64,000 nt of DNA from Mycoavidus sp. B2-EB (GCF_014218255.1 NZ_AP021872.1:1488001-1552000); one strand, 5' to 3'. Positions 28,507 through 39,812 are shown, counted from the first letter of the stretch. Numbers and translations: made by a program. Notes: a model not told the origin generated them from the letters alone.

Positions 28507-28570
28507 CTGAGGCAAGCGCGGGTCAGGCTGATTTTGACGCACCTTCTTTTTACGCAAAGCATGCAATTGA

Positions 28571-29122
28571 ATGGGTAGCATAAAAATCATCGGCATTGAC
28601 CCCGGCTTGCGGGTTACGGGTTTTGGCGTGATCGAACAAAACGGTCAGCGCTTAAATTATATCGCCAGCGGCGTTATCAAAACCCCCAATGCCGATCTGC
28701 CGCAACGGCTCGGCACAATTTTTAAAGGCATTGCCACGCTACTGGGTGAGCATGCGCCGATGCAAGCCGCCATTGAAAAAGTCTTTGTCAATGTGAATCC
28801 GCAATCTACACTATTGCTCGGCCAGGCGCGTGGCGCAGCAATTTGCGCCCTGGTGGCAGAGGGCATGCCGGTTTATGAATATACCGCGCTCCAGCTCAAA
28901 CAGGCCGTTGTGGGCCATGGACGCGCCAGCAAAGAGCAAGTCCAGCAAATGGTTGCAAGACTCTTGCAGTTAAATAACTTGCCGGGCCCAGATGCGGCTG
29001 ATGCGCTTGGCGTTGCGATTTGCCATGCGCATAGTAGCGGCGCGCTGAGTACGCTGGGCGGACTTGCGCCTGCGCTCACCCAAAAGGGGTACCGTCTACG
29101 CCGCGGTCGGCTTGTCGGTTGA
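28571..29122 (+). CDS. ruvC: Holliday junction resolvase RuvC
   Basis: RuvC cuts Holliday junctions symmetrically during recombinational repair. The catalytic acidic residues are visible in [12 protein letters not shown] (D8), AAIEKVFVN (E68-69 region) and [14 protein letters not shown] near residue 141-154. The 183-residue length is normal. It is the first of the ruvC-ruvA-ruvB set. Confidence 0.96.
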   Translation: MGSIKIIGIDPGLRVTGFGVIEQNGQRLNYIASGVIKTPNADLPQRLGTIFKGIATLLGEHAPMQAAIEKVFVNVNPQSTLLLGQARGAAICALVAEGMPVYEYTALQLKQAVVGHGRASKEQVQQMVARLLQLNNLPGPDAADALGVAICHAHSSGALSTLGGLAPALTQKGYRLRRGRLVG

Positions 29123-29229
29123 GAAAATCATTGTTTTTAGCCGGTTCGTCACAGGAATTGATCAGACTCCGCTAACGGTTTGCCCCGAATGCGCTACACT
29201 TACTGTTTAAATCCGCTTTTATTGTTCTC

Positions 29230-29808
29230 ATGATTGGTCGCATCGTTGGCATTTTACTGGAAAAAAATCCACCGCATCTACTGATCGATTGCCATGGCAT
29301 TGGCTATGAAATCGCTGTGCCGATGAGCACTTTTTACACGTTACCCGCAGCGGGCGAGTCAGTGGTACTGCTCACACAATTGTTAGTGCGCGAAGACGCG
29401 CATTTACTCTATGGTTTTGCGACTGCGCCAGAGCGCTCGACTTTTCGTGAATTGCTTAAAATCAACGGTATCGGCGCGCGTATGGCGCTTGCCGTACTCT
29501 CCGGCATGAGCGTAAACGATTTAGCGCAAGCCGTGACCGCGCAAAATACAGCTCTGCTCACCCGCATACCGGGCATTGGCAAAAAAACCGCCGAGCGACT
29601 GTTGCTTGAATTAAAAGGCAAACTGGGCATTGAGCTAGGCGCTGTAGCCGGCAATGCGCTCAACGCAAACACGGCCGATATTCTTAACGCCTTGCTTGCA
29701 CTCGGCTATTCGGAAAAAGAAGCGCTGTTGGCAATTAAGAGCGTACCCGCTGGCAGCAGCGTGTCGGACGGCATTAAACTTGCCTTGAAAGCGCTCTCAA
29801 AAACATAG
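29230..29808 (+). CDS. ruvA: Holliday junction branch migration protein RuvA
   Basis: RuvA binds four-way junctions as a tetramer and loads RuvB. The N-terminal OB fold ([12 protein letters not shown]...[12 protein letters not shown]) and two helix-hairpin-helix motifs ([16 protein letters not shown] and [17 protein letters not shown]) are clear. The flexible linker and the C-terminal RuvB-binding domain ([17 protein letters not shown]) complete the 192 residues. Confidence 0.96.
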   Translation: MIGRIVGILLEKNPPHLLIDCHGIGYEIAVPMSTFYTLPAAGESVVLLTQLLVREDAHLLYGFATAPERSTFRELLKINGIGARMALAVLSGMSVNDLAQAVTAQNTALLTRIPGIGKKTAERLLLELKGKLGIELGAVAGNALNANTADILNALLALGYSEKEALLAIKSVPAGSSVSDGIKLALKALSKT

Positions 29809-29845
29809 TTTAGATCCGCCTTAACCGTTTACCACCCGCTCAATC

Positions 29846-30910
29846 ATGATCGAAACCGACGCTCTTTCAGGCCCCCGCCTAGTCGCTACAACCTCTACCT
29901 CGCCTCATGAAGAGGTCTTTGAACGAGCACTCAGGCCACGCCAACTCAATGACTATATAGGTCAGCAAAAAGTGCGCGCGCAACTGGAAATTTTTGTGCA
30001 AGCCGCCAGAAAACGCGCTGAAGCGCTCGATCATGTGTTGCTCTTTGGGCCACCAGGGCTCGGCAAAACTACGCTCGCCCATATCATCGCGCGCGAAATG
30101 GGCGTCAATTTGCGGCAGACCTCAGGGCCAGTGCTTGAACGCGCAGGCGATTTAGCCGCTTTGCTCACCAATCTCGAAGCCAACGATGTGCTTTTTATCG
30201 ATGAAATTCACCGACTCTCTCCAGTCGTCGAAGAAATTTTGTATCCCGCACTCGAAGATTATCAAATTGATATTATGATCGGCGAGGGCCCTGCGGCGCG
30301 CAGCTTGAAACTAGATTTACAGCCTTTCACGTTGATTGGCGCAACGACGCGCGCGGGTATGTTGACGAATCCACTACGCGATCGCTTTGGCATTGTTGCG
30401 CGGCTTGAATTCTATGATGCAGCAGAGCTGGCGCAAATTGTCCGCCGCTCAGCGCAATTGCTTGAGGTGACCATCGCGGACGATGGCGCTTTTGAAATCG
30501 CGCGGCGCGCGCGCGGCACGCCACGTATCGCAAACCGTCTCTTGCGCCGCGTGCGCGATTATGCCCAGGTCAAAGCGGACGGCGAGATTACGGTGGCTAT
30601 CGCGGATGCCGCTCTTTCCATGCTGGATGTCGATCCAGTGGGTTTTGATCTGATGGATCGCAAATTACTTGAAGCCATTTTACATAAATTCGATGGCGGG
30701 CCCGTCGGCGTAGACAATCTTGCCGCGGCAATCGGCGAAGAGCGCGATACAATCGAAGACGTACTTGAACCTTATTTAATCCAACAAGGCTTTCTACAGC
30801 GGACACCGCGTGGGCGAATTGCGACCTTACTGACCTACCGACATTTTGGGCTCGCGGCACCGGAGGGTGGACCCATTCGAGAACTCTGGGATACCCAAGA
30901 AATTGAGTAA
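29846..30910 (+). CDS. ruvB: Holliday junction branch migration ATPase RuvB
   Basis: RuvB is the hexameric AAA+ motor for branch migration. The Walker A motif GPPGLGKTT and Walker B motif LFIDEIH are present, as are the [17 protein letters not shown] arginine-finger/sensor region and a C-terminal winged-helix DNA-binding domain ending with TPRGRIAT. The length of 354 residues is normal. The gene lies 37 bases after ruvA. Confidence 0.97.
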   Translation: MIETDALSGPRLVATTSTSPHEEVFERALRPRQLNDYIGQQKVRAQLEIFVQAARKRAEALDHVLLFGPPGLGKTTLAHIIAREMGVNLRQTSGPVLERAGDLAALLTNLEANDVLFIDEIHRLSPVVEEILYPALEDYQIDIMIGEGPAARSLKLDLQPFTLIGATTRAGMLTNPLRDRFGIVARLEFYDAAELAQIVRRSAQLLEVTIADDGAFEIARRARGTPRIANRLLRRVRDYAQVKADGEITVAIADAALSMLDVDPVGFDLMDRKLLEAILHKFDGGPVGVDNLAAAIGEERDTIEDVLEPYLIQQGFLQRTPRGRIATLLTYRHFGLAAPEGGPIRELWDTQEIE

Positions 30911-30972
30911 CTTTAACGCTTTTAGAAACGGCGCTAGGATATACAGTAAGGTCGTACTGCACAAGATAAAAA

Positions 30973-32223
30973 TCAGGCTAACACCGTAACGCGTGCAAAG
31001 CGCCGCTTGCCGACCTGCACGATATAGATCCCAGCTTCTACTTTAAGCGCTTTATCAGACACCGCTGCACCATCAATCCGTACCCCACCTTGCTCAATAT
31101 TGCGCATGGCTTCCGTCGTCGATGGCGCTAAGCCGGCTTGTTTTAACAAAGCGCCAATCGCCAGCGGCGCGCCATTTAGCGTAAGCGCCGGAATATCCTC
31201 TGGCACGCCGCCACGCGCACGGTGATTAAACTCTTCTAAGGCGCGCTCAGCAGCGGTGACAGAATGAAAACGAGTGACCATTTCTTGTGCGAGCAAAACT
31301 TTAAAGTCACGTGGATTGCGTCCGGCGCTAGCTTCACCTTGAAACCCTTCAATCTCAGCTAAACTGCGAGCTGACAACAGCTCATAATAGCGCCACATCA
31401 AATCATCTGAAATGCTCATCAACTTACCAAACATATCAGCGGGTTTTTCCTGAATGCCAATATAATTGCCTTTGGATTTGGACATTTTCTCAATGCCATC
31501 TAACCCTTCTAGTAGAGGCATCGTTAGAATACACTGAGGGACTTGCCCATATTGTTTTTGCAATTCACGCCCAACCAACAAATTAAACTTTTGGTCCGTG
31601 CCGCCGAGCTCGAGGTCAGCTTTTAAAGCCACTGAATCGTATCCTTGCATTAATGGATATAAGAGTTCGTGAATCGAAATCGGCGTATTACCCTGAAAAC
31701 GTTGTGTAAAATCATCGCGCTCAAGCATCCGCGCAAGCGTATAACGTGAGGCAAGCTTAATCATGCCATCCGCGCCAAGCGCCATTGACCATTCGCTGTT
31801 ATAGCGAATTTCAGTCCTAGCTCGGTCTAATACCAGCGAGGCTTGCTCAAAGTAAGTTTTTGCGTTGGCTTCGATTTGCTCACGTGTAAGCGGCGGGCGA
31901 GTCACATTGCGCCCAGACGGGTCGCCAATGAGTGAAGTAAAATCACCAATTAGAAAGATGACGGTATGCCCCAAGTCCTGCAATTGGCGCATTTTATTGA
32001 GCACCACCGTATGCCCTAAATGGATATCTGGCGCAGTCGGATCAAGTCCGAGTTTAATGCGCAAAGGTATGCCAGTGGCGGCGCTACGCGCAAGCTTTTG
32101 GATAAACTCTTCTTCGATCAAGAGTTCATCACAACCGCGTTGCGTAATCGCCAGTGCGGCTTTTACCTCATCAGTAATGGGTGCGGAAAGTACGGATTGG
32201 GTAGGAGAGTGCTGAGTCTTCAC
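30973..32223 (-). CDS. tyrS: Tyrosyl-tRNA synthetase
   Basis: A class I aminoacyl-tRNA synthetase of the longer TyrZ-like type (416 residues). The HIGH-type motif is in [10 protein letters not shown] (about residues 68-77), the KMSKS loop in [13 protein letters not shown] (about 250) and the S4-like RNA-binding domain at the C terminus ([15 protein letters not shown]). It starts with GTG and has no obvious Shine-Dalgarno. It is divergent from anmK and convergent with ruvB. Confidence 0.96.
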   Translation of the reverse strand: MKTQHSPTQSVLSAPITDEVKAALAITQRGCDELLIEEEFIQKLARSAATGIPLRIKLGLDPTAPDIHLGHTVVLNKMRQLQDLGHTVIFLIGDFTSLIGDPSGRNVTRPPLTREQIEANAKTYFEQASLVLDRARTEIRYNSEWSMALGADGMIKLASRYTLARMLERDDFTQRFQGNTPISIHELLYPLMQGYDSVALKADLELGGTDQKFNLLVGRELQKQYGQVPQCILTMPLLEGLDGIEKMSKSKGNYIGIQEKPADMFGKLMSISDDLMWRYYELLSARSLAEIEGFQGEASAGRNPRDFKVLLAQEMVTRFHSVTAAERALEEFNHRARGGVPEDIPALTLNGAPLAIGALLKQAGLAPSTTEAMRNIEQGGVRIDGAAVSDKALKVEAGIYIVQVGKRRFARVTVLA

Positions 32224-32309
32224 GCTAAATCAAATGGGTTAGTGAATGTTATTGAGAAACAAAATAGGCCGAATCGAGTATATTGACACAAATTCTTAAG
32301 GAGTGCATT

Positions 32310-33428
32310 TTGGCACAAAGTATTTATTTGGGCCTAATGTCTGGCACAAGTTTTGATGGCGTGGACGGGGTCGCCGTTCAGTTTGTACCCGACCAGCCAC
32401 TACAGGTACTCGCTGCTTCAGCGCGGAACTTTGAACCGGCGTTACGTGAAGCGCTGTTTGCCCTGCAAACGCCTGGGCATAATGAGATCGAGCGAGAAGC
32501 GCAGATCGCCAATCAATTAGCCCATGACTATGCGCTAACGACCAACGAACTGCTCAAACAAGCTGCGCTTAAGCCTAGCCAGGTACAAGCGCTTGGCGTG
32601 CATGGACAGACTATCCGCCATCAGCCCACCTTAGGCTACACACGGCAAATTAATAATCCAGCACGGCTGGCAGAATTAACCTCCATCGACGTCGTGGCCG
32701 ATTTCCGTAGCCGAGATATTGCCGCAGGTGGGCAAGGCGCACCCCTTGTTTGCGCTTTTCATGCAGTACAGTTTGGCGCGCCTAATGAAACCCGCGTGAT
32801 TTGCAATATTGGTGGCATCAGTAATATCACCATTCTCACGGCAGAGGATACAACCGGTGGTTTTGACTGCGGCCCAGGTAATGCCCTGCTTGATTATTGG
32901 GCAAATTTGCATCTTGGTACACCCTACGACACAAATGGCCGTTTTGCGTTAAGCGGAAAGGTCCATCAGAATTTGTTAGACGCTTTGCTTGCCGGACACT
33001 ACTTTGCTCTCCCTCCCCCCAAAAGTACGGGACGTGAACTGTTTAATCCCTCTTGGCTGAATATCCGCCTAGAAAAATTCGATACCTTGCCGCCTCAAGA
33101 CGTACAAGCCACGCTCACCGCCTTGACCGCACATAGCATTGCGCGAGCCATCGCACAATTTGCCAGTCAATGCCAAGCGGTTTATGTCTGTGGCGGCGGC
33201 GCGCACAATCCCGTGTTGATGCAAATGCTAGGCACCGCCCTTAACAGCGCTGGTATGACGCACACCACCCTTTCTACCACGGATACGCTTGGCGTACCCG
33301 CGCAGCAGGTTGAGGCCTGCGCCTTTGCTTGGCTTGCCATGCGTTTTGTCACACGCGCCCCGGGCAACCTAGCCTCAGTGACTGGCGCAGCAGGGCCGCG
33401 GATATTGGGTGCACTCTACCCGCGCTAG
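32310..33428 (+). CDS. anmK: Anhydro-N-acetylmuramic acid kinase
   Basis: AnmK phosphorylates and opens the 1,6-anhydro ring of recycled anhMurNAc, giving MurNAc-6-phosphate. The ASKHA-fold signature [13 protein letters not shown] lies near the N terminus, with GHDxxTG-like ([11 protein letters not shown]) and [13 protein letters not shown] motifs further on. The frame is open from 32283, but an AAGGAG Shine-Dalgarno at 32298-32303 sits 6 bases before the TTG at 32310, giving 372 residues, close to the family norm. In this family tyrS and anmK are usual divergent neighbours. Together with amgK/murU and dacB it indicates active wall recycling. Confidence 0.95.
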   Translation: MAQSIYLGLMSGTSFDGVDGVAVQFVPDQPLQVLAASARNFEPALREALFALQTPGHNEIEREAQIANQLAHDYALTTNELLKQAALKPSQVQALGVHGQTIRHQPTLGYTRQINNPARLAELTSIDVVADFRSRDIAAGGQGAPLVCAFHAVQFGAPNETRVICNIGGISNITILTAEDTTGGFDCGPGNALLDYWANLHLGTPYDTNGRFALSGKVHQNLLDALLAGHYFALPPPKSTGRELFNPSWLNIRLEKFDTLPPQDVQATLTALTAHSIARAIAQFASQCQAVYVCGGGAHNPVLMQMLGTALNSAGMTHTTLSTTDTLGVPAQQVEACAFAWLAMRFVTRAPGNLASVTGAAGPRILGALYPR

Positions 33429-33464
33429 GCTGCATATGTGAAACAATCTACGGTTTATTCCGCT

Positions 33465-36400
33465 CTATGCCTCTTCTATAGGTTCCGCGAGCGGACTCTC
33501 TTCGACTGGCATACAGGAGCAAAATAAGTTCCGATCGCCATAAGCGTTGTCCGCCCGACCAACGGGCGGCCAATATTTATGCTTCAACACGATCGGCTGC
33601 GGCCACACGGCAGCTTCACGCGAATAACTATGCGGCCAAGCACTTGCGGTCGCCACTTGAGCCGTATGCGGCGCATTTTTAAGCAGATTGTCTACACGAT
33701 CAGCCCGAGCCTCTTCAATCTCGCGGATTTCAGCGCGAATTGCAATCATTGCATCAATAAAGCGATCAAGTTCGGCTTTAGATTCCGATTCAGTTGGCTC
33801 GATCATGAGCGTACCAGGCACCGGAAAACTCATTGTCGGCGCATGAAAACCATAGTCAATCAAGCGCTTAGCCACATCTTCCACCGTAATGCCAGTGATC
33901 TCCTTCAAAGGCCGCAGATCAAGGATACATTCATGCGCTACTTTTGCCCGCGGGCCGCTATACAACAGCGGGTAGTGCGCACCCAGCTTATGCGCCAAAT
34001 AATTTGCCGCCAAGATCGCGCATTCAGTCGCCGCAGTCAGACCCGCTGCCCCCATCATGGCGATATACATCCATGAAATGGGCAAAATTGATGCTGAGCC
34101 ATATGGCGCGGCTGAAACAGGGCCTACGTCACCGGCCTGGCTTGGCGTCGCGCCATGGCCTGGTAAAAATGGCGCGAGATGCGCAGCCACGGCCACTGGA
34201 CCCACACCCGGTCCGCCACCGCCATGTGGAATACAGAAAGTTTTATGCAGATTAAGATGCGAAACATCACCGCCAAACTGACCGGGAGCACATAAACCGA
34301 CCATCGCATTCATATTCGCGCCATCGATATACACTTGGCCACCATGCGTATGCACAATCTCGCAAATTTCTCGCACATTGCGCTCAAATACGCCATGCGT
34401 AGATGGATAAGTAATCATTATCGCGGCTAACTGCGGCGCGTATTGCGCGGCTTGCGCGCGTAGATCGGCAAGATCAATATCGCCATTTGTAGCACAGCGC
34501 ACGACGACCACCCGCATACCCGCCATGTGCGCCGAGGCTGGATTAGTGCCATGCGCGGAGGCCGGAATAAGGCAAACATCACGCAGCGCTTGCCCACGCG
34601 ACGCATGATACGCGCGAATCGCGAGTAACCCCGCGTATTCACCTTGCGAACCCGCATTGGGCTGCAACGAGACTGCAGCATAGCCGGTGCAAGCAATCAG
34701 CATCTGTTCTAATTGCTCAATCACCGCGCGATAGCCTACCGTCTGCGACGCGGGCGCAAACGGATGCATCTGCGCAAATTCAGGCCAACTCAGGGGCAGC
34801 ATTTCCGAGCTTGCATTCAGCTTCATCGTACATGAACCCAGCGGAATCATCGTGCGATCAAGCGCTAAATCTTGATCCGCCAAGCTCCGTAGATAGCGCA
34901 GCATTTCGTGTTCTGTGTGATAGCGGTTAAAGACTGGATGCGTTAAATAATGGCTTTGGCGCAGCAACGAGGTCGGTAGGCGCGAACCTGTCGTAGCGTC
35001 CAACGTCTCAATCTCGGGTAATGAAAACCGAGCGATTGCCCCCGCTGCGTCGCCTTTAACCGCTTCGCTCAAGGGTTTAGCTACCCCCTCCGCGGTCCGG
35101 CTAACGGCGCTAAATACCGTCCATAGCTCAGTCAAATCTGTACGCGTTGTGGTTTCATCGAGTGACACCCCGACCTGCGTTGCATTAATCCGCCGCAGGT
35201 TGATCCCATGCTGCTCAGCTTGCACATGTATCTTCTCGGTTAAGGCACCGGTCTTAATCGTCAGAGTATCAAAGGAGGTCTGATTCACCATCTCAAACCC
35301 GAGTTGCTCAAACCCCGCGGCCAGGATTTCCGTGAATCGGCTCACGCGCAAAGCAATAGCGCGCAGACCTGATGGGCCATGATAGAGCGCATACATACTC
35401 GCAATAATGGCTAGCAGCGCCTGCGCCGTGCAAATATTTGAGGTGGCCTTCTCACGGCGGATATGCTGTTCGCGGGTTTGTAGTGCAAGCCGCAACGCAG
35501 GGTTGCCTTGTGCATCCACCGTGACGCCGACTAAACGTCCGGGTAAATGACGTTTATATTCATCGCGCACCGCAAAATAGGCCGCGTGCGGACCGCCAAA
35601 CCCCATCGGTACGCCAAAACGCTGGGTATTGCCCAGCGCAATATCTGCCCCCCATTCACCGGGTGGCGTTAATAACGTTAAAGCCAGCAAATCTGCGGCC
35701 ACGGCAACCCGCGTTCCGATCGCCTGGAGCGCTTTCACGAGTGCTTGATCATCACGCACCGCGCCATCAACCCCTGGATACTGCAGCAATACACCAAACG
35801 CCTGGGCTTGAAGCGCCGCCGCGGCAGGTCCGACGACGACGTCGATGCCTAGCGCCTGCGCTCGCGTTTGCACCACCGCAATGGTTTGCGGCAACACATC
35901 TTCAGCCACATAAAATATCTGTGATTGGGTGGTACTAACACGCCACAACAAGCCCATTGCCTCGGCTGCCGCAGTGGCCTCGTCAAGCATCGATGCATTC
36001 GCCAGCGCCAGACCGGTTAAGTCGGTTACCATCTGCTGAAAATTCAGCAAAGCGGTTAAACGCCCTTGTGAAATTTCTGGTTGATACGGTGTATAAGCTG
36101 TATACCAAGCCGGATTTTCTAGCACATTGCGCAAAATCACGCTGGGGGTATGCGTGCCATAATAGCCCTGCCCAATAAAAGAACGCAATACCTGATTTTG
36201 CGCTGCCAATGCGCGCAGTTCAGCCAATGCTTGCGCTTCGCTTTTAGCTTCACTGAAAGCGCCTAATGGCAATCCATCATGGCGTCGGATATCAGCCGGG
36301 ACAACCGCGTCAATCAAGGCTTTACGTGAAGTAAAACCAAGCTCACCCAGCATCTGCTGTTGTTCAGCGTCACTTAAGCCAAGGTGCCGTTTGGCAAAGC

Positions 36401-36467
36401 TGTCGTAAGCTTCGCATGCCTGGAGAGAATGAGGGGAGTCGACTAAATTAAGGGAAAGAGGTTGCAT
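33465..36467 (-). CDS. gcvP: Glycine dehydrogenase (decarboxylating), P-protein
   Basis: GcvP is the PLP-dependent subunit of the glycine cleavage system, decarboxylating glycine onto lipoyl-GcvH. The 1000-residue single-chain form has both halves: the N-terminal segment [13 protein letters not shown] and GPHAAYFA, and the C-terminal catalytic half with the PLP-binding lysine in [18 protein letters not shown]. It is transcribed after gcvT and gcvH, but a 13-bp terminator-like hairpin lies in the 135-base gap that separates it from gcvH. Confidence 0.97.
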   Translation of the reverse strand: MQPLSLNLVDSPHSLQACEAYDSFAKRHLGLSDAEQQQMLGELGFTSRKALIDAVVPADIRRHDGLPLGAFSEAKSEAQALAELRALAAQNQVLRSFIGQGYYGTHTPSVILRNVLENPAWYTAYTPYQPEISQGRLTALLNFQQMVTDLTGLALANASMLDEATAAAEAMGLLWRVSTTQSQIFYVAEDVLPQTIAVVQTRAQALGIDVVVGPAAAALQAQAFGVLLQYPGVDGAVRDDQALVKALQAIGTRVAVAADLLALTLLTPPGEWGADIALGNTQRFGVPMGFGGPHAAYFAVRDEYKRHLPGRLVGVTVDAQGNPALRLALQTREQHIRREKATSNICTAQALLAIIASMYALYHGPSGLRAIALRVSRFTEILAAGFEQLGFEMVNQTSFDTLTIKTGALTEKIHVQAEQHGINLRRINATQVGVSLDETTTRTDLTELWTVFSAVSRTAEGVAKPLSEAVKGDAAGAIARFSLPEIETLDATTGSRLPTSLLRQSHYLTHPVFNRYHTEHEMLRYLRSLADQDLALDRTMIPLGSCTMKLNASSEMLPLSWPEFAQMHPFAPASQTVGYRAVIEQLEQMLIACTGYAAVSLQPNAGSQGEYAGLLAIRAYHASRGQALRDVCLIPASAHGTNPASAHMAGMRVVVVRCATNGDIDLADLRAQAAQYAPQLAAIMITYPSTHGVFERNVREICEIVHTHGGQVYIDGANMNAMVGLCAPGQFGGDVSHLNLHKTFCIPHGGGGPGVGPVAVAAHLAPFLPGHGATPSQAGDVGPVSAAPYGSASILPISWMYIAMMGAAGLTAATECAILAANYLAHKLGAHYPLLYSGPRAKVAHECILDLRPLKEITGITVEDVAKRLIDYGFHAPTMSFPVPGTLMIEPTESESKAELDRFIDAMIAIRAEIREIEEARADRVDNLLKNAPHTAQVATASAWPHSYSREAAVWPQPIVLKHKYWPPVGRADNAYGDRNLFCSCMPVEESPLAEPIEEA

Positions 36468-36560
36468 CGGGAGTTGAATTGAATTTCAGATTCTGCTTGA
36501 CGGAGGCTATCGCAAAACTAAGTAAGCGAATACCACGCAGGATTCACTATGCGAATTTAA

Positions 36561-36589
36561 AAACTGACTTTAAGCGTTAAAGTCAGTTT
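36561..36589 (-). terminator. Strong hairpin between gcvH and gcvP
   Basis: Two perfect 13-base arms (36561-36573 and 36577-36589) enclose a GCG loop. On the minus strand the stem is followed by a T-rich stretch (five T in a row, then AAATT). It lies 14 bases past the gcvH stop, the right place for an intrinsic terminator, and would reduce read-through from gcvTH into gcvP. The plus-strand side also has an A/T-rich flank, so it may work in both directions. Confidence 0.75.
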
Positions 36590-36602
36590 AATTTTCTGGC
36601 AA

Positions 36603-36983
36603 CTAACCACCAATCGATTGGCGGTATGCTTCAGCGTCCATTAATGACGCAAATTCTGCCTCATTAAAAGGCTTCATTTTTAACAGCCAAGCCGCATATG
36701 GATCAGCATTCACCGCGCCGGGCTCATCTGCTAACTTCTCATTTATTTCAAGTACCTCGCCAGATATAGGCGCATAAATATCCGAGGCCGCTTTAACTGA
36801 TTCAATCACCGCTAATGCTTTGCCAGCAACAATTCCTGTGCCTTCCGTGGGCAACTCTAAAAAAACAATATCGCCCAGCGCTTCTTGCGCATGGTCAGTA
36901 ATTCCGATCGTGACAGCACCATCGGGCTCAACCCGCACCCATTCATGGGATGCCGTATATTTTAAATCTGCTGGGAGTTTCAT
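36603..36983 (-). CDS. gcvH: Glycine cleavage system H protein
   Basis: GcvH carries the lipoyl arm that shuttles the aminomethyl group between GcvP, GcvT and lipoamide dehydrogenase. The lipoylation site is the Lys in ESVKAASDIYAP (about residues 62-73). The 126 residues match the family length. An AAGGA ribosome site precedes the ATG. It lies 39 bases after gcvT. Confidence 0.97.
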   Translation of the reverse strand: MKLPADLKYTASHEWVRVEPDGAVTIGITDHAQEALGDIVFLELPTEGTGIVAGKALAVIESVKAASDIYAPISGEVLEINEKLADEPGAVNADPYAAWLLKMKPFNEAEFASLMDAEAYRQSIGG

Positions 36984-37022
36984 TGGTTATTCCTTTTGCT
37001 TAAATATGCATCATCGGGAAAT

Positions 37023-38147
37023 TTAACATCCATTGACTAACGCTTTGCCATGACGTACGAAAGGCAATTTCACAACCTGCGCAGCGCATGGTTTGTTACG
37101 AATTTGGACCTGCACCGTATCCCCTACCTGCACGCCTAATGGCAGACGCGCAAAAGCAATCGACCGTTGCAATAGAGGTGAAAATGTACCACTTGTAATT
37201 TGCCCCGGCCCAGCGGCCGTCAGCACCTTCTGCTGCGCCCGCAAAACACCACCCGGCTCACACAGTATGAGTCCAGCAAAAACCGCCTGGCAACCCGCGT
37301 GTAATACCGCTCTTTTACCCACAAAATCTCGCGCTGAGACTAGATCGACGGTCCATTCTAAACCAGCATCCAGTGGCGAGGTGTTAAGGTCCATATCTTG
37401 GCCATATAAATTCATGCCGGCTTCGAGCCGCAGCATATCGCGCGCGCCCAAACCACAAGGACGCACACCAGCCTCAACCAGCTTGGCCCACACATCGCTT
37501 GCCGCCTCCGCCGCAAGCATCAGCTCAAAACCATCCTCGCCAGTATAGCCGGTGCGCGCGAGCAACATTTCCCCATACGGCGTAATTGGCGCAAGCGCAA
37601 ACTCAAATGGCTTTAGCGCTGCGGCCGCACTACGCACTGTAGGCGCTAGATTCAGGACTTTCTCACCCGCCTGTGGGCCTTGCACGGCAATCATCGCCAA
37701 ATCGCGGCGCGGCATCAGTGTCACGCCAAATTCACCTTCAGCGTTTAATTGGTTAAGCCAGACCATGTCTGCTTCGGCCGTCGCCGCATTTACAACGACA
37801 CGAAACAGGTCTTCACGAATAGAGTAAACAATTAAATCGTCAATTACCCCACCCTGGGCATTGAGCATGCACGAATAAAGCGCCCGCCCCAGGGTTTTAA
37901 GTTTGTCAATATTATTGGCGAGCGCATAGCGCAAAAATGCGCGCACATCATCACTGCCGACCGTACCACCCACATCGATCACACACATATGAGAGACATC
38001 GAACATGCCCGCCGCCGCGCGCACCGCATGATGCTCATCTAGTTGTGAACCATAATGCAAAGGCATAGCCCACCCGCCAAAATCAACCATACGGGCATTA
38101 GATGAGCAGTGAGTAGCGTAAAGAGGTGTTTTTCTTAAATCGATCAT
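37023..38147 (-). CDS. gcvT: Glycine cleavage system T protein (aminomethyltransferase)
   Basis: GcvT transfers the methylene group from GcvH to tetrahydrofolate, supplying one-carbon units for purine synthesis. The 374-residue protein has the [12 protein letters not shown] and MFDVSHM segments, the folate-binding [12 protein letters not shown] and the [13 protein letters not shown] motif. It is the first gene of the gcv operon. No glycine-riboswitch-like structure was seen in the 250 bases upstream; a good -10 box is present. Confidence 0.97.
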   Translation of the reverse strand: MIDLRKTPLYATHCSSNARMVDFGGWAMPLHYGSQLDEHHAVRAAAGMFDVSHMCVIDVGGTVGSDDVRAFLRYALANNIDKLKTLGRALYSCMLNAQGGVIDDLIVYSIREDLFRVVVNAATAEADMVWLNQLNAEGEFGVTLMPRRDLAMIAVQGPQAGEKVLNLAPTVRSAAAALKPFEFALAPITPYGEMLLARTGYTGEDGFELMLAAEAASDVWAKLVEAGVRPCGLGARDMLRLEAGMNLYGQDMDLNTSPLDAGLEWTVDLVSARDFVGKRAVLHAGCQAVFAGLILCEPGGVLRAQQKVLTAAGPGQITSGTFSPLLQRSIAFARLPLGVQVGDTVQVQIRNKPCAAQVVKLPFVRHGKALVNGC

Positions 38148-38185
38148 TCAGCGCAGCCTGAGAATATTTGGATCCAGTCTGTAAT

Positions 38186-38191
38186 ATTATA
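38186..38191 (-). promoter_or_regulatory. Candidate -10 box for gcvT
   Basis: A perfect TATAAT on the minus strand lies 38 bases before the gcvT ATG. No clear -35 hexamer stands at the usual spacing, so activation by a regulator would be expected if this is the promoter. Confidence 0.4.
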
Positions 38192-38241
38192 CCGCTGAGG
38201 ACTGACCAAAATTAAACATCTTGATCAATGCAAAAATCAAC

Positions 38242-38269
38242 GATAAGTTATCAAAATTGATAACTTATC
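38242..38269. repeat. Perfect 13-bp inverted repeat built from two GATAAsTTATC palindromes
   Basis: Arms at 38242-38254 and 38257-38269 are exact complements with a 2-base centre. Each arm is itself an 11-base palindrome (GATAAGTTATC and GATAACTTATC). A double dyad of this kind resembles an operator for a dimeric regulator or a recombination site rather than a terminator. It lies between the gcv promoter and a degenerate gene, so the partner protein may be lost or encoded elsewhere. Confidence 0.6.
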
Positions 38270-38400
38270 CATAGAATCGTGATAAAAAATCACCATCTTG
38301 ATGCCAAAACCGAGCGTAATGTTGCTGAGCTACTGCATATCTTAATTATCGATGGTATTGCTCGCTGCACTCATTGGACGATTAAAGACTGAGTATTCCA

Positions 38401-38840
38401 AGGCGAAATTTGTGGTTCTTAAAAACCCAGCACGCTCAACGTATTGAGCAAAAATTCAGCGACCCCCACTATTTTGTAAAAATGATGGAGGTTCGCGCCA
38501 AGCTCTATAACAAATCAACCAGCGACGCTATAAATGGATTGCGTGAGTTTGCTCAACATAACACGGACATATTAGTCAAACGCGCCAAGGTAGACCTTAG
38601 ACCATGGCTGCCGGAACATATGTGGCAGCACTTTTGGCCCAACACCTTCTCAACCGGAAATGGAAGGGGTCCTCGCCTTTGGCCGCCCCCGCACTTGGTA
38701 TGCAAAATTTTCTCCATGGGGGGAAAAAATTTATGGATTATCGGCTCTAACGCCAGAAAGCGCTTTGCGTGATTGCTATTTATATGCCCACAAGACGGAT
38801 ATGTGGTGCCCAAAAGAAGACGATCTGGATCTGCCAGAAA
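38401..38840 (+). pseudogene. Frameshifted unknown gene
   Basis: Two overlapping plus-strand frames read as protein in succession: a basic segment to about 38660 (with VRAKLYNKSTSDAINGL and LVKRAKVDLRPWLPEHMW), then, one frame over, AFGRPRTWYAKFSPWGEKIYG through KTDMWCPKEDDLDLPEKFY, running into the end of the convergent hydrolase gene. Both parts look like real protein, so a single frameshift near 38660 is likely. I recognise no family. The A-rich low-GC start and location beside a dyad suggest an accessory gene in decay. Confidence 0.5.
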
Positions 38841-38852
38841 AATTTTACGCCG

Positions 38853-39812
38853 CTAAAAGCGCGTCTCGCGCGCGGCCCGTAAAAAACTATCCAGCAGCGG
38901 CGTGCAGTCAAGTAACTCCGGCCCAGAAGCACGATGAAATTCAGGATGCCACTGCACCCCTACAACAAATGGCGCTTTGTTGTAACGCACCGCTTCAATG
39001 ATATCGTCACCCGCTGAGATGGCTTCGGCTGACAGATCGCGCCCCAGCGTTTTCACCGCTTGATGATGGATTGAATTGACGGTTGCATCGCCCGCTAAAA
39101 ATAGCTTGGAAAAGGACGAGCCAGTAGGAAAATTAACCGTATGATGATGCAAATCATATCGATCGTTCACATGCACGCCCGCCGTGGGGACATCGCTCGC
39201 AATGTCTTGATACAAAGTCCCGCCAAAGGCCACATTAATCAACTGGCAACCGCGGCAAATACCCAACACAGGCTTCCCTGCCTCAATAAATTCGTGCAAG
39301 AGTTCAAGCTCATACATATCGCGCACACGATCTCCTGGCCACTCAGGGCGTGTCGCCTCCGGCGAATACGATTGCGGTGAAACATCAGCGCCCCCTTGCA
39401 GTACCAGCCCATCTAATTGCTTGGCGTAATCGCGCAGCCGGATATTGCTAGGATGTAACATGCCCTGATGACCCACGGTCGGAATCATAAACACCAATAC
39501 ATCGCGCGACATCACCCAATGTGCAATAGACTCTTCCAAATACTGCAGGGTTTTGCCACGTAGCCCTTTGCCGCCTGGTTCCGGATGAAAAATCCGCGCC
39601 GAGATACCGATGCGCAAAGTGCGTTGTGTAATTTGCTGCGTGGCGCGGCCATATAACATACGCAAACGCGCGACAACACTACGCCCAAAGACCGACCAGG
39701 CTGAATCATTTTCTTTTGCATAAGAAGCGGTTGCAGAACTCTCTAGCGCCAAGGCTGGCTCAGCAGTTGTCGCAGAGGGTTCAACTACGGTCGATTTTGA
39801 GTTGTCGTTCAT
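38853..39812 (-). CDS. Class I glutamine amidotransferase-like hydrolase (gamma-glutamyl-GABA hydrolase/PuuD family)
   Basis: A 319-residue peptidase C26-type enzyme. The nucleophile elbow GICRGCQLINVAFGG contains the catalytic Cys (about residue 196), and the His-x-Glu part of the triad is in GVQWHPEFH (about 286-294). LVLQGGADVSPQSY is the family oxyanion segment. Relatives hydrolyse gamma-glutamyl bonds in putrescine breakdown or similar compounds. An N-terminal extension of about 60 residues with no recognisable domain is present. No other putrescine genes are nearby, so the substrate is uncertain. Confidence 0.85.
   Translation of the reverse strand: MNDNSKSTVVEPSATTAEPALALESSATASYAKENDSAWSVFGRSVVARLRMLYGRATQQITQRTLRIGISARIFHPEPGGKGLRGKTLQYLEESIAHWVMSRDVLVFMIPTVGHQGMLHPSNIRLRDYAKQLDGLVLQGGADVSPQSYSPEATRPEWPGDRVRDMYELELLHEFIEAGKPVLGICRGCQLINVAFGGTLYQDIASDVPTAGVHVNDRYDLHHHTVNFPTGSSFSKLFLAGDATVNSIHHQAVKTLGRDLSAEAISAGDDIIEAVRYNKAPFVVGVQWHPEFHRASGPELLDCTPLLDSFLRAARETRF

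Noticed and set aside
38148..38400. Glycine riboswitch upstream of gcvT
   Set aside because: I looked for the paired aptamer architecture and purine-rich GGAGAG-type entry and did not see them; only a -10 box and a dyad are visible.
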